Assembly (NCBI GenBank): GCA_944472135.2 | Contig: OX235265.1 | Coordinates: 1,898,501-1,962,500, forward strand | DNA: 64,000 nt | Source of the DNA: Trichobilharzia regenti | Taxonomy: Eukaryota > Platyhelminthes > Trematoda > Strigeidida > Schistosomatidae | Direction: 5' to 3' | Part shown: positions 63,040 through 64,000 of the stretch, in pieces | Position numbering within the stretch: position 1 is the first letter of the stretch | Layout: every line of letters begins with the position of its first letter | Program-made: the position numbers and the translations under genes | Notes under the pieces: model-generated | What the model saw: only the letters and a program-made list of their open reading frames with translations | What the model was told of the DNA's origin: nothing | Databases searched by the model: none

Positions 63040-63955
63040 TTGAAAAGACAGAAATACGCTAGACCACCGATACGAAGACTCTAGAAGATGTGAACTTTGC
63101 AGATGATTTACGTTTAGTGTCACACAGACTCGAAGATCTACAGGTAAAAGTAAAAAAAAAACAGGCAGAAGAAGCAGCCAGTGAAGGCGTGACCCCAAGG
63201 GAACATAAAGAAGATGGAGGCCTATGCAGATAACCAAGTAACACCAACACCAACCACCAACGATGGGGGAGATTTGATGGAGGTAACGGTTTTAACAACA
63301 GGAAGTTGGAACTGATTGAGATGTCAGGCGAAAAGTAGAATCGGAAAGCCAATAAAACACCTTCATTAACCTGAAACCAGTTTGGAACTCTTCTGCACTC
63401 AGCCACCATAAAGAACAAGATTCGAGTTTTCAACACAAGTGTGAAGTCAGTCAGTCAGTCACATTTCTTCTATATGGGTTAGAAATTAGCACTGCTGTGT
63501 CATTCACCAAAAGCATTTCCAACAGGTCACTGAACACTTTTGTCAACAACAACACCAACCCCCTTTACTTGCTAGCTGCATAATTAAGATCAAATAGCCG
63601 GCTGATCAGGCATAAATAATTTGCAACAAGAAACTCTAGCTGGTACTGAACCAAGCAAGAGGTGATTGCTCAACTAATGGAGATGAATGGATCAGGCACA
63701 CATACAATGAGAAGGCTGTCGAATGACATCACGTGTAATGTAGGCCGCAGCTCGATTGGAATCGTATTGAGAATCAACGAGTGGGTAGTCGATGCGGCGG
63801 TGACATGGAGGAGATGGTGTGTCGAGGAGGAGGAGACGATGAGAGATTATAAGCAATCTTGGACGCAGCTGAATAGGAAAAAAATAGAGAAATGTACGAC
63901 GTGTTCCTATGTCACACTTGGAACCAAAGAGCATAATAATAATAATGAATAACAA
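63040..63955 (+). mobile_element. RTE-B copy, degenerate, with FADD
   Basis: A frame at about 63075-63160 reads LEDVNFADDLRLVSHRLEDL (motif C). After shifts come NVKSVSQ, KMRRLSNDIT-like text and VTWRRWCVEEEE, then the end ccaaagagcataataat with an (AAT)n tail at 63930-63950. The window ends in unassigned DNA. Confidence 0.8.
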
Positions 63956-64000
63956 TAATATAGCTACTCACTTGAATTATTTTTCAAAGAGTTTTTTCTA

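Overview
The window looks like repeat-rich intergenic DNA from a schistosome-type blood fluke (Trematoda, Schistosomatidae). The reasons are: several families of Penelope-like elements (PLE) with a GIY-YIG endonuclease; RTE- and CR1-clade non-LTR retrotransposons; tRNA-derived SINEs, one of which carries an Sm-alpha-type hammerhead ribozyme; AT-rich DNA with (TTA)n and (TA)n arrays; and degenerate CCCTAA telomere-like repeats. I found no host protein gene, rRNA, true tRNA gene, operon or CRISPR array. Almost every long reading frame is a piece of a transposable element or a chance shadow of one. The species assignment is inference.

The family names used here are local labels. PLE-A to PLE-J are Penelope-like families. 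RTE-A, RTE-B and RTE-C and CR1 are LINE families. SINE-H carries a hammerhead, SINE-C has its own body, SINE-R shares its 3' end with RTE-B, and SINE-T and SINE-W have tRNA-like heads. LTR-1 and LTR-2 are solo LTR families.

Layout. 0-9 kb: PLE-E, PLE-C, PLE-G and PLE-A fragments, an RTE-A copy with a readable reverse transcriptase (2.57-3.89 kb), and an RTE-A 3' end (7.05-7.37 kb). 8.9-11.2 kb: one PLE-E copy with an inverted 5' part, split by an RTE-B and a SINE-C. 11.2-14.6 kb: PLE-D, then a PLE-A whose 3' end is split by 1.55 kb of nested elements, including palindromic mini-elements with hammerhead motifs in both terminal repeats. 15.1-16.4 kb: CR1. 17-21 kb: PLE-H, PLE-D, SINEs and a telomere-like tract. 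22.5-24.4 kb: PLE-B split by RTE-B. 24-34 kb: SINEs, a PLE N-terminal piece, a solo LTR-1 and a long PLE-I pseudogene. 34-43 kb: PLE-A variant with the most canonical PLE hammerhead candidate, solo LTR-2, CR1, PLE-A, PLE-C, a large PLE-F palindrome carrying an intact SINE-H ribozyme, and RTE-A. 43-52 kb: SINE-T, LTR-1, LTR-2, a head-to-head RTE-B pair, PLE-E and PLE-I. 52-64 kb: RTE-B, RTE-C, PLE-E with a GC-rich 600-bp insertion, SINE-W, diverged RTE-A, PLE-C with a hammerhead, and RTE-B.

How the parts relate: PLEs encode reverse transcriptase plus GIY-YIG endonuclease, and their terminal repeats carry self-cleaving RNA motifs. RTE and CR1 elements supply target-primed reverse transcription, which SINEs can borrow; SINE-R ends in the same 3' sequence as RTE-B. 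Nothing here looks like a fully intact autonomous element. The strongest signals are several hammerhead families with compensatory stem I changes, recent nested insertions with clear target-site duplications, and large palindromes.
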